Notes: generated by a model not told the origin, from the letters alone. Counted from the first letter of the stretch, positions 7,478 through 14,211 are shown. The stretch is 14,438 nt of DNA from Flavobacterium sp. (GCA_024709705.1 JANJWE010000129.1:1-14438); one strand, 5' to 3'. Program-made: numbers and translations.

Positions 7478-7527
7478 GTTGTTGCCTCGCCATGGGCGGG
7501 CTAACTTCTACAAAAAAGGACAACAAC
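7478..7527 (+). promoter_or_regulatory. Structured RNA leader in front of rplI (candidate L9 regulatory element)
   Basis: An outer helix pairs gttgtt (7478-7483) with aacaac (7522-7527), the last bases before the rplI ATG. Inside it a GC-rich hairpin pairs 7484-7486 and 7488-7491 with 7495-7501, with one bulged T (7487) and a three-base loop ATG (7492-7494). An alternative outer pairing extends through cc/gg (7485-7486 with 7518-7519) over a bulged A. No T run follows, so it is not a terminator. Closing the outer helix would hide the translation start region. The regulatory role is inferred. Confidence 0.5.
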
Positions 7528-7968
7528 ATGGAACTAATCTTAAAACAAGACATTCAAAATTTAGGTTTCAAAGACGATATCGTTTCTGTAAAACCAGGTT
7601 ACGGTAGAAACTTTTTAATTCCGCAAGGTTATGCAACTTTGGCTACGCCATCTGCAAAAAAAGTTTTAGCTGAAAATTTAAAACAAAAAGCACACAAAGA
7701 GCAAAAAATTGTTGATGATGCTAAGAAATTAGCTGAAACGTTAAAAGCTCTTGATATTAAAATTGTGGCTAAAGCCGGTGGTGAAAAACTTTTTGGTTCG
7801 GTTACAAATATTGATATCGCTGAAGCTTTAGAGAAATCAGGTAACCCAATTGATCGTAAATTCATCACTTCAGGTACTGTAAAAAGAACAGGAAAGTACA
7901 ATGCTACTGTTCGTTTGCATAGAAATGTAGTAATCGAATTGCCTTACGAAATTGTTGCAGAAAAATAA
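7528..7968 (+). CDS. rplI: 50S ribosomal protein L9
   Basis: 146 residues from ATG 7528. The bL9 N-terminal domain is plain: M-E-L-I-L-K-Q-D-I-Q-N-L-G, then V-K-P-G-Y-G-R-N-F-L-I-P-Q-G-Y-A, followed by the long connecting helix (about 42-74) and the C-terminal domain with K-L-F-G-S-V-T. L9 binds 23S rRNA domain V near the L1 stalk. An in-frame ATG at 7492 would add 12 residues unlike any L9 N-terminus; it sits in the loop of the leader hairpin and is rejected as the main start. It ends the rpsF operon, with a terminator 23 bases downstream. Confidence 0.97.
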   Translation: MELILKQDIQNLGFKDDIVSVKPGYGRNFLIPQGYATLATPSAKKVLAENLKQKAHKEQKIVDDAKKLAETLKALDIKIVAKAGGEKLFGSVTNIDIAEALEKSGNPIDRKFITSGTVKRTGKYNATVRLHRNVVIELPYEIVAEK

Positions 7969-7990
7969 TCTCAACATAAAAGTTATTTTA

Positions 7991-8018
7991 AAGCTCCCAA
8001 GTTTGGGAGCTTTTTTTT
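7991..8018 (+). terminator. Intrinsic terminator of the rpsF-rpsR-rplI operon
   Basis: A 9-bp stem (aagctccca at 7991-7999, tgggagctt at 8004-8012) with a 4-base loop is followed by T to 8018. It is a strong GC-rich stem for this genome, 23 bases after the rplI stop. Confidence 0.92.
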
Positions 8019-8051
8019 GATTAAGAATAGCTGGAATTGATTTAACTAATG

Positions 8052-8059
8052 TATTTTTG
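8052..8059 (+). promoter_or_regulatory. -7 promoter element of the YciO-type gene
   Basis: TATTTTTG matches TAnnTTTG exactly, 18 bases before ATG 8078 and just after the operon terminator. No TTG stands at a normal distance upstream (TGG at 17 bases is the best). The in-frame TTG at 8057 overlaps this element and so cannot be the start codon. Confidence 0.5.
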
Positions 8060-8077
8060 TACAAATCAAAGGCTATA

Positions 8078-8698
8078 ATGGCACAGTTTATTAAAATATA
8101 TCCCGAAAATCCTAATGAAGCTGCAATTTTAAATGTAGTGCAAGTTTTAAAAGCAGGTGGACTCATTATTTATCCTACCGATACGGTTTATGGTTTAGGT
8201 TGCGATATAACCCACTCTAAAGCATTAGAACGCGTGGCAAAAATCAAAGGGATAAAACTTGAAAAAGCGAATTTTTCTTTCATTTGCCATGATTTAAGCA
8301 ATCTTTCGGATTACGTAAAACAAATTGATACTTCTACATTCAAAATTTTGAAACGTTCCCTACCTGGACCTTATACCTTTATTCTGCCTGGAAACAATAA
8401 TTTACCAAAGGAATTTAAAAAGAAAAAAACCGTAGGCATTCGGATTCCTGATAATGCCATAATTTTGGAAATAGTCAAACAATTAGGAAATCCTATTGTT
8501 TCTACATCTATTTATGATGAAGATGAAGTGTTAGAATATTCTACCGATCCGGAATTGATTTTTGAAAAATGGCAAAATCTGGTAGACGTAGTAATAGATG
8601 GAGGATATGGTGACAATCAGCCTTCAACAATCATAGATTTGTCTGAAAGTGAACCCGTTGTGGTTCGGGAAGGTAAAGGTGATATTTCTATTATATAA
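8078..8698 (+). CDS. YciO-type Sua5/YciO/YrdC family protein (usually labelled L-threonylcarbamoyladenylate synthase)
   Basis: 206 residues from ATG 8078. The YrdC fold motifs are present: I-I-Y-P-T-D-T-V-Y-G-L-G-C, P-G-P-Y-T-F-I-L-P-G, V-G-I-R-I-P-D, G-N-P-I-V-S-T-S and S-T-I-I-D-L-S. True TsaC/Sua5 enzymes make threonylcarbamoyl-AMP for the t6A37 modification of tRNA and carry a K-x-R...K-P motif. Here that region reads K-I-K-G-I-K-L-E-K-A-N-F-S-F, without the arginine. The total length, the M-A-Q-F start and the C-terminal V-V-V-R-E-G-K-G-D resemble, as I recall it, E. coli YciO, whose activity is weak or disputed. I therefore call it YciO-type. It is probably monocistronic: a terminator lies on each side. 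Confidence 0.88.
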   Translation: MAQFIKIYPENPNEAAILNVVQVLKAGGLIIYPTDTVYGLGCDITHSKALERVAKIKGIKLEKANFSFICHDLSNLSDYVKQIDTSTFKILKRSLPGPYTFILPGNNNLPKEFKKKKTVGIRIPDNAIILEIVKQLGNPIVSTSIYDEDEVLEYSTDPELIFEKWQNLVDVVIDGGYGDNQPSTIIDLSESEPVVVREGKGDISII

Positions 8699-8730
8699 AA
8701 AAAAATCGCCTCAATAGAGACGATTTTTTT
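8699..8730. terminator. Bidirectional terminator between the convergent yciO-type and OmpA-family genes
   Basis: An inverted repeat with a 10-bp A/T-flanked arm (8699-8708 with 8721-8730), one C/A mismatch, three more pairs (8710-8712 with 8717-8719) and a 4-base loop. A runs on the left and T runs on the right let it work on both strands. It begins directly after the yciO-type stop and ends 14 bases before the OmpA-family stop. Confidence 0.85.
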
Positions 8731-8744
8731 ATTTTAATTGAATA

Positions 8745-9581
8745 TTATTTTCCGGTTTGTTTTTTCATTTCTTTTTCAATCATATCGTAAAATTGATCGA
8801 TTTTAGGCATAACAATGATTCTTGTTCTGCGATTTGCGGCTCTATTTTCAACAGAATTATTAGCCACTAAAGGAACAAATTCACTACGTCCGGCTGCAAT
8901 CATTTGCTTTGGATTTACTTTATGGTCTTGCGTTAAAACACGTACAACTGCAGTGGCTCTTTTCACACTCAAATCCCAATTGTCCAGTAAAACTCCATTT
9001 CTAAAAGGAACATTGTCGGTATGACTCTCAACCATACATTCAAATTCCGGTTTATCATTTACAACTTTAGCTACTTTCCCTAAAATTTCTTTAGCTCTGT
9101 CGCTAATTTCATAACTTCCTGATTTAAACAAAAGTTTATCAGCAATGGAAATCATTACTACTCCTTTTTCTACATTGATCTCAATATCGGGATCAGAAAT
9201 ACCAACGGCACCTTTTAAACTGGTTACTAAGGCTAAGGTAACACTGTCTTTCCGAGTTAAAGCATCTTGTAATCTTGAAATTTTTAAATCTTTTTCTTTT
9301 AAACTCTCTAGAGATTTTTCTAGGTTTTCTGCTCCTTTAGCTGAAAGCATTGTCATATTGCCAACATTTGAAATCAAATCACTATTGGTTTTTTTCAAAT
9401 CATTTACTTGATTTGCCAAAAGTTCTTTTTCAGAAAGACACATATTTAACTTCACCGTTGTAGAATTTAACAAGTCTTGACATTCCTTGTTTTTAGCTTC
9501 CAACTCGGCAATTTTCTTTTTGGTTCCACAAGAGCCTAACGACAGGGCCACAACACTGAGTAATAAAACAATTTTTCTCAT
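8745..9581 (-). CDS. OmpA-family peptidoglycan-binding lipoprotein
   Basis: 278 residues. The N-terminus has a hydrophobic signal and lipobox L-G-S-C with Cys18 as the predicted lipidated residue. Residues about 22-112 are rich in K, E, L and Q and look like a coiled coil. The C-terminal OmpA/MotB domain (about 145-257) shows S-H-T-D-N-V-P (Asp189), N-W-D-L-S-V-K-R-A (Arg208) and N-R-R (250-252); in OmpA the matching Asp and Arg bind the diaminopimelate of peptidoglycan. It should therefore tether the outer membrane to the cell wall. It has its own promoter and converges on the yciO-type gene across a shared terminator. The coiled coil might bind a partner, which cannot be named from sequence. 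Confidence 0.93.
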   Translation of the reverse strand: MRKIVLLLSVVALSLGSCGTKKKIAELEAKNKECQDLLNSTTVKLNMCLSEKELLANQVNDLKKTNSDLISNVGNMTMLSAKGAENLEKSLESLKEKDLKISRLQDALTRKDSVTLALVTSLKGAVGISDPDIEINVEKGVVMISIADKLLFKSGSYEISDRAKEILGKVAKVVNDKPEFECMVESHTDNVPFRNGVLLDNWDLSVKRATAVVRVLTQDHKVNPKQMIAAGRSEFVPLVANNSVENRAANRRTRIIVMPKIDQFYDMIEKEMKKQTGK

Positions 9582-9600
9582 AATGGTTTAAGATTTTTTA

Positions 9601-9630
9601 CAAAATTAAGGTTTTAAGTTTTATTTTCAA
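9601..9630 (-). promoter_or_regulatory. Promoter of the OmpA-family gene
   Basis: On the minus strand: TTG (complement of 9628-9630), a 19-base spacer, then TAATTTTG (complement of 9601-9608), a full consensus match. The -7 element ends 20 bases before the ATG at 9581. Confidence 0.75.
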
Positions 9631-9631
9631 T

Positions 9632-9649
9632 TAGTTTACAGATAAACTA
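9632..9649. repeat. 18-bp perfect palindrome next to the OmpA-family promoter
   Basis: tagttta (9632-9638), caga, taaacta (9643-9649). It abuts the -33 element on its upstream side and lies 13 bases past the glycosyltransferase stop. It could be an operator or a weak transcript hairpin; no T run follows on either strand. Confidence 0.5.
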
Positions 9650-9662
9650 TTGTTAAAATCAG

Positions 9663-10649
9663 CTAATCAAAAACCTTGCCTTTTTTTATGTAATAATTGT
9701 AAATAATACTTGATTTTTTATAGTAATCAGTCCTATTTTTTGATGTTCTTTTAGCTAATGTTTTGATAAACAATTTGTAAAATCCAAAATGCGATTGCAA
9801 TACAGCCCAAAAATGTCTGGGTTTATTTTGAAATAAAAATCGAATACCGGCAATACCATCTAATACTAGTCGTAATACAAGTAAAGGAATCAAATGAAAG
9901 ACAGGTAAATTTTTGAGAAGCATAAGTAGTGAATTTCTAAAATTCAAATACGTTTTTTTTGGATTCAACGTATTTAATGTGCCGCCACCTAAATGATAGA
10001 TGGTAGAAAAACCACAATAATAAGTAGTATATTGGGCATTAAAACTTCTCCAACACAAGTCTATTTCTTCTTGATGAGCAAAAAAATCAGAATCAAATCC
10101 GTTCAATTCTCTGAATACGTCTTTACGAATAAAAAAACAAGCCCCTGATGCCCAAAAAATAGGAACAACATCATCGTATTGCTGGTTATCTTTTTCAATT
10201 GTATCAAAAATTCGACCTCTGCAAAAGGGATAACCTAATTGGTCTATAAAGCCACCACCGGCCCCGGCATATTCAAAATAAGATTTGTTTTTGTAGTCTA
10301 AAATTTTAGGTTGAACAATTGCAATTTGAGAATCTTTTTCAAACAATTGCAGTATAGGATGAAGCCAATTGGGGGTGACTTGTACATCGGAATTAATCAA
10401 ACAATAAATTTCTTCCTCAATGCTTTTTAAACCCTCGTTGTAACCTCTCGCATAGCCATAATTATCTTTATTTGTTACAATTTGAACGGATGGAAATTCC
10501 TTTTTAAGGATAGATACAGAAGCATCAGTTGAAGCATTATCTATAACATAAATAGAGGCCTCGTTTGAAAATTGTATTACAGAAGGTAAAAACTCCCGTA
10601 AGAGATGAGTACCATTCCAATTTAAAATGACTACGGCTATTTTTTTCAA
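9663..10649 (-). CDS. Glycosyltransferase family 2 (rhamnosyltransferase/WcaE-like)
   Basis: 328 residues. The GT-A fold signatures are clear: V-V-I-L-N-W-N-G (6-13), Y-V-I-D-N-A-S-T-D (34-42), and I-N-S-D-V (85-90) supplying the metal-binding aspartate D89. A-S-G-A-C-F-F-I-R (167-175) and H-Q-E-E-I-D-L-C-W-R (192-201) hold the acceptor-side acidic residues. A hydrophobic stretch at about 250-273 suggests membrane association. The enzyme should transfer a sugar to a cell-surface glycan, substrate unknown. The start is TTG at 10649-10647, chosen because M-K-K-I-A-V-V-I-L-N-W-N-G is the standard N-terminus. It overlaps the nuclease stop as TTGA, which suggests translational coupling. It ends in TAG, with no clear terminator before the OmpA-family promoter. 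Confidence 0.93.
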   Translation of the reverse strand: MKKIAVVILNWNGTHLLREFLPSVIQFSNEASIYVIDNASTDASVSILKKEFPSVQIVTNKDNYGYARGYNEGLKSIEEEIYCLINSDVQVTPNWLHPILQLFEKDSQIAIVQPKILDYKNKSYFEYAGAGGGFIDQLGYPFCRGRIFDTIEKDNQQYDDVVPIFWASGACFFIRKDVFRELNGFDSDFFAHQEEIDLCWRSFNAQYTTYYCGFSTIYHLGGGTLNTLNPKKTYLNFRNSLLMLLKNLPVFHLIPLLVLRLVLDGIAGIRFLFQNKPRHFWAVLQSHFGFYKLFIKTLAKRTSKNRTDYYKKSSIIYNYYIKKGKVFD

Positions 10650-11095
10650 TTGAGGGTATATTTAGGAATTTCTTCTAAGAATAAATACTTTTCATTCTCT
10701 AAATCCATTTGACAAAAATAGTGATTCAAACCATTGGTTACCATTAAATATTTGGCATTTAAAGTGAGATTATATCTAGCAATTTGATCAAAAACATTTT
10801 GAGTTATGGGGATTTGAGATTGTTTGCATTCTACAACCAATAAAATTCGGCCATCGGGTTGAAAAACAACTACATCATACCTTTTATTTAATCCGTTAAT
10901 TTTAATTAATTTTTCAACATTAATGTGTGATTTGGGATAATTTAAAACATGAATAAGATATTGAACCACATGAACTCTAACCCATTCTTCAGGCGTTAAA
11001 ATCACAAATTTTTTCCTAATTTCATCAAATACCAACAAGTTATTTTCACTATTTTTGAAGCGAAAGGAAAACTCAGGGAAGTTCAGTTTTTGCAT
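10646..11095 (-). CDS. Stand-alone HsdR N-terminal-like PD-(D/E)XK nuclease domain protein
   Basis: 149 residues, just one domain. The nuclease core reads R-Y-D-V-V-V-F-Q-P-D (Asp74) and L-L-V-V-E-C-K (Glu89, Lys91), then Q-I-A-R-Y (Gln104, Tyr108). The D...ExK...QxxxY pattern is that of the endonuclease domain of type I restriction HsdR subunits (HSDR_N family). No helicase, methylase or specificity gene is nearby, so it is not a type I restriction system. Small proteins of this kind are usual in Bacteroidetes chromosomes and, as I recall, sit beside holA, as here (divergent, 57-bp gap). The real substrate is unknown; a DNA repair or replication role is a guess from the context. TGA stop. 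Confidence 0.85.
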   Translation of the reverse strand: MQKLNFPEFSFRFKNSENNLLVFDEIRKKFVILTPEEWVRVHVVQYLIHVLNYPKSHINVEKLIKINGLNKRYDVVVFQPDGRILLVVECKQSQIPITQNVFDQIARYNLTLNAKYLMVTNGLNHYFCQMDLENEKYLFLEEIPKYTLN

Positions 11096-11099
11096 AGAG

Positions 11100-11129
11100 C
11101 AAATTTATTGAATTCTTTCTAACTGTCAA
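11100..11129 (-). promoter_or_regulatory. Promoter of the nuclease-glycosyltransferase gene pair
   Basis: On the minus strand: TTG (complement of 11127-11129), a 19-base spacer, then TAAATTTG (complement of 11100-11107), a full consensus match. The last G of the element is only 5 bases from the A of the ATG at 11095, so the transcript should be leaderless or nearly so. Confidence 0.68.
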
Positions 11130-11137
11130 TAGCTTCC
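11108..11137 (+). promoter_or_regulatory. Possible holA promoter, interlocked with the divergent promoter
   Basis: TTG at 11108-11110, a 19-base spacer, then TAGCTTCC at 11130-11137, which matches four of the six fixed -7 positions. It covers almost the same DNA as the opposing promoter. The weak -7 match keeps confidence low. Confidence 0.3.
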
Positions 11138-11152
11138 GAAACAGATTTATAA

Positions 11153-12157
11153 ATGGATGAAATAGTAAAAATAATTTCCGACATCAAAAACGGAAACATC
11201 AAACCAATTTATTTTTTAATGGGTGAAGAACCCTATTATATTGATAAATTAACCGAATACATTGAAGATAATGTATTGACAGAAGATGAAAAAGGCTTCA
11301 ATCAAATGGTTTTGTATGGTAGAGATGTAACAATTGATGACATCGTATCCCACGCCAAAAGATACCCTATGATGGCAGATAGGCAAGTGGTTATCGTTAA
11401 AGAAGCCCAAGAATTGGTGAAAACTATTGAAAATTTGGAAAAGTATGCCGATAATCCACAGCCTACTACGGTTTTGGTTATTGCTTACAAATATAAAACA
11501 CTTGACAAGCGAAAGAAACTTATCAAAGCACTAGAAAAAAATGGGCTAGTTTTTGAGAGTAAAAAATTGTACGAAAATCAAATTGCGAGTTGGATTAGTA
11601 GAGTACTTAAGCCAAAAGAGTATTCTATAGATGCAAAAGCAGCAGCAATGTTAGTCGAGTTTTTAGGTACCGATTTAAATCGGATAAATAATGAATTGGA
11701 AAAACTTCAAATTATATTACCCAAGGGAACACAAATCACTCCCAATCATATAGAGGAAAATATTGGTTTTAGTAAGGATTTCAATGTTTTTGAATTTAGA
11801 AAGGCCATTGGTGACCGCAACCAACTACAAGCATATCGCATAGCAGAACATTTTGCTCAAAATAAGAAAGAATACCCAATAGTTGTGACTACTGGAATGG
11901 TATTTAGTTTTTTTTCGGGTTTATTGCAATACCATGGATTAAAAGATAAATCGGCTGGCAACGTTGCAAAAGTATTGAAAATAAATCCCTACTTTGTCAA
12001 GGATTACGATATTGCATTAAAAAATTATCCTATGAAAAAAGTAAGTACTATAGTAGCATCTATTCGAGAAATTGATTTGAAAAGTAAAGGAGTAGGAGCC
12101 AATCAATTGCATGAATCAGATTTACTCAAAGAATTGTTAGTTAAAATCTTTATTTAG
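11153..12157 (+). CDS. holA: DNA polymerase III subunit delta
   Basis: 334 residues, the usual size of HolA. Delta opens the sliding clamp ring in the clamp loader during DNA replication. Visible family features are the N-terminal K-P-I-Y-F-L-M-G-E-E-P-Y-Y-I-D-K, a degenerate nucleotide-binding loop typical of delta (which does not bind ATP), the R-Y-P-M-M-A-D-R-Q-V-V-I-V-K-E-A block, and the C-terminal collar helices with L-L-K-E-L-L-V-K. It starts 57 bases from the divergent nuclease gene. A 62-base gap with a possible promoter separates it from the next gene, and no terminator is visible there. Confidence 0.93.
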   Translation: MDEIVKIISDIKNGNIKPIYFLMGEEPYYIDKLTEYIEDNVLTEDEKGFNQMVLYGRDVTIDDIVSHAKRYPMMADRQVVIVKEAQELVKTIENLEKYADNPQPTTVLVIAYKYKTLDKRKKLIKALEKNGLVFESKKLYENQIASWISRVLKPKEYSIDAKAAAMLVEFLGTDLNRINNELEKLQIILPKGTQITPNHIEENIGFSKDFNVFEFRKAIGDRNQLQAYRIAEHFAQNKKEYPIVVTTGMVFSFFSGLLQYHGLKDKSAGNVAKVLKINPYFVKDYDIALKNYPMKKVSTIVASIREIDLKSKGVGANQLHESDLLKELLVKIFI

Positions 12158-12183
12158 GAGTCTAAAATCAATTTTGTAATTCC

Positions 12184-12191
12184 GATATTTG
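12184..12191 (+). promoter_or_regulatory. Possible -7 element for the small membrane protein and ettA
   Basis: GATATTTG matches all but the first T of TAnnTTTG and is followed by GCACC, as in the rpsF promoter. It lies 28 bases before ATG 12220. No TTG is found at the usual spacing. Confidence 0.35.
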
Positions 12192-12219
12192 CACCTCCAA
12201 AAACTAATTTTACGATATC

Positions 12220-12402
12220 ATGGGAATGAATAAAAATACAATCTTAGCTTGGGCTACATTTATTATGATTGTGATGGGGCTTTTACTAATTGGTATGGGA
12301 GCTTTTCGATACAATGAAGTAGCCGGCTGGGGCTTTGCTGCTACCGGAATTGGGTTTCTGGCCATTGCTTGGGTTTTTAATGCATTAAAAGGAAGGGTCT
12401 AA
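12220..12402 (+). CDS. Small two-helix membrane protein (CAL67264-like family)
   Basis: 60 residues with two hydrophobic helices, about residues 7-28 and 35-54, joined by R-Y-N-E-V-A-G-W-G. The sequence N-T-I-L-A-W-A-T-F-I-M-I-V and the end A-W-V-F-N-A-L-K-G-R-V resemble the small flavobacterial proteins listed as CAL67264 family; this is from memory. No function is known. A second possible start, the ATG at 12226 (third codon), would shorten it by two residues. It lies 17 bases before ettA and is probably co-transcribed with it. Given the high glycine content and balanced helices, it may form oligomers in the inner membrane, but that is inference only. Confidence 0.82.
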   Translation: MGMNKNTILAWATFIMIVMGLLLIGMGAFRYNEVAGWGFAATGIGFLAIAWVFNALKGRV

Positions 12403-12419
12403 TTTAATTTATACACAAA

Positions 12420-14114
12420 ATGTCAGACGATAAAAAAGTTATTTTTTCAATGTCGAGAGTGAGCAAAACTTACTCAAGTACCAATAAACAAGTTCTTAAA
12501 GATATTTATTTAAGCTTCTTTTATGGAGCTAAGATTGGAATCTTAGGTTTAAATGGTTCCGGAAAATCATCACTTCTCAAAATTATTGCCGGTGTAGATA
12601 AAAATTACCAAGGTGATGTGGTTTTTGCTCCCGGATATAAAGTAGGATATTTGGAACAAGAACCCCAATTGGACGAAACAAAAACCGTAATTGAAATTGT
12701 TCGTGAAGGTGCCGCCGAAATATTTGCATTATTGGATGAGTTTAACAAAATAAACGACATGTTTGGTCTTCCGGAAGTATATGAAGACGCCGACAAAATG
12801 CAAAAATTAATGGATAGGCAAGCTGAATTGCAAGACAAAATTGATGCTGTTGGTGCATGGGAAATTGATACCAAATTAGAAATAGCCATGGATGCCCTTC
12901 GTACACCAGAATCGGATACACCTATCAATGTTTTATCCGGTGGTGAAAAAAGAAGAGTTGCTTTATGCCGTTTATTACTTCAACAACCCGATGTTTTATT
13001 ACTAGACGAACCTACTAACCACTTAGATGCGGAGTCGGTACTTTGGCTGGAACAACATTTGCAACAATACCAAGGAACCGTAATTGCGGTTACACACGAT
13101 CGCTATTTCCTAGATAATGTTGCCGGTTGGATTTTAGAATTAGATAGAGGTGAAGGTATTCCATGGAAAGGGAATTACTCGTCTTGGTTGGATCAAAAAT
13201 CAAAACGATTAGAGTTGGAAGAAAAAGTTGCATCCAAACGTAGAAAAACATTGGAGCGAGAGTTAGAATGGGTTAGACAAGGAGCCAAAGGAAGACAAAC
13301 CAAACAGAAGGCCCGTTTGCAAAACTATGATAAATTGCTAAATGAAGATCAAAAAGTACTAGACGAAAAACTAGAACTTTACATCCCAAATGGGCCACGT
13401 TTAGGTACCAATGTGATAGAAGCCAAAGGGGTTTCAAAAGCTTATGGTGATAAACTTTTGTATGAAGATTTGAATTTTACTTTACCTCAAGCTGGAATAG
13501 TTGGGATTATTGGGCCAAATGGTGCCGGTAAAACAACCATTTTCAGGATGATTATGGGTGAAGAACAACCGGATAAAGGTACTTTTACCATAGGGGACAC
13601 GGTTAAAATAGCCTATGTAGATCAATCACATGCCAATATCAATCCAGAAAAATCTATTTGGGAAAATTTCTGTGACGGTCAAGAATTGATTATGATGGGA
13701 GGAAGACAAGTAAATTCTAGAGCCTATTTGAGTCGTTTTAATTTTGGTGGAAGTGATCAAAATAAAAAAGTTTCAACTTTGTCAGGAGGAGAAAGGAACC
13801 GTTTGCATCTGGCAATTACTTTGAAAGAAGAGGGGAACGTGCTTTTACTGGATGAACCTACCAATGATTTGGATGTTAATACCTTGAGAGCCTTAGAAGA
13901 AGGTTTGGAAAACTTTGCAGGTTGTGCTGTAATTATTTCGCACGACCGATGGTTTTTAGATCGTGTTTGTACTCATATTTTAGCTTTTGAAGGAGATTCA
14001 CAAGTGTATTTCTTTGAAGGTAGTTTTTCTGAATATGAAGAAAATAAACGCAAACGACTGGGAGGTGACCTTACCCCTAAACGAATTAAATACAAAAAAT
14101 TAGTAAGAAATTAA
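12420..14114 (+). CDS. ettA: Energy-dependent translational throttle protein EttA (ABC-F ATPase)
   Basis: 564 residues against 555 in E. coli EttA. ABC-F proteins have two ATPase domains and no membrane part; EttA binds the ribosomal E site and gates the first steps of elongation according to ATP/ADP. Domain 1 shows Walker A G-L-N-G-S-G-K-S-S (43-51), signature L-S-G-G-E (172-176) and Walker B L-L-L-D-E-P-T-N-H-L-D (193-203). A long basic linker at about 245-320 is the P-site-tRNA interaction motif. Domain 2 has Walker A G-P-N-G-A-G-K-T-T (365-373), L-S-G-G-E-R (454-459) and L-D-E-P-T-N-D-L-D (477-485). The tail R-I-K-Y-K-K-L is EttA-like. All catalytic residues are present. A terminator follows directly. 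Confidence 0.95.
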   Translation: MSDDKKVIFSMSRVSKTYSSTNKQVLKDIYLSFFYGAKIGILGLNGSGKSSLLKIIAGVDKNYQGDVVFAPGYKVGYLEQEPQLDETKTVIEIVREGAAEIFALLDEFNKINDMFGLPEVYEDADKMQKLMDRQAELQDKIDAVGAWEIDTKLEIAMDALRTPESDTPINVLSGGEKRRVALCRLLLQQPDVLLLDEPTNHLDAESVLWLEQHLQQYQGTVIAVTHDRYFLDNVAGWILELDRGEGIPWKGNYSSWLDQKSKRLELEEKVASKRRKTLERELEWVRQGAKGRQTKQKARLQNYDKLLNEDQKVLDEKLELYIPNGPRLGTNVIEAKGVSKAYGDKLLYEDLNFTLPQAGIVGIIGPNGAGKTTIFRMIMGEEQPDKGTFTIGDTVKIAYVDQSHANINPEKSIWENFCDGQELIMMGGRQVNSRAYLSRFNFGGSDQNKKVSTLSGGERNRLHLAITLKEEGNVLLLDEPTNDLDVNTLRALEEGLENFAGCAVIISHDRWFLDRVCTHILAFEGDSQVYFFEGSFSEYEENKRKRLGGDLTPKRIKYKKLVRN

Positions 14115-14116
14115 TT

Positions 14117-14144
14117 AAAATCCCGATTCGTCGGGATTTTTTTT
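14117..14144 (+). terminator. Intrinsic terminator after ettA
   Basis: A 10-bp perfect stem (aaaatcccga at 14117-14126, tcgggatttt at 14131-14140) with a TTCG loop, followed by T to 14144. It starts 2 bases after the ettA stop. Confidence 0.93.
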
Positions 14145-14211
14145 ATTCATTATCTCGAAAAATTAAAAAAAAAATAAGAATAACTCGAACATATTAATCT
14201 AATTTATTAAG

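Noticed and set aside
7492..7527. N-terminal extension of L9 from the ATG at 7492
   Set aside because: The 12 added residues do not resemble any L9 start, and the ATG lies in the hairpin loop; the ATG at 7528 gives the standard N-terminus.
7629..8166. Two minus-strand frames (7629-7901, 7870-8166) opposite rplI and the start of the yciO-type gene
   Set aside because: They overlap conserved genes and one crosses a strong terminator; no family resemblance.
10646..11095. A type I restriction-modification locus
   Set aside because: Only the endonuclease domain is present; there is no HsdM, HsdS or HsdR helicase in the window.
12605..12928. 107-residue minus-strand frame opposite ettA
   Set aside because: It lies wholly inside a conserved ABC-F gene, is serine-rich and has no recognisable motif or promoter.
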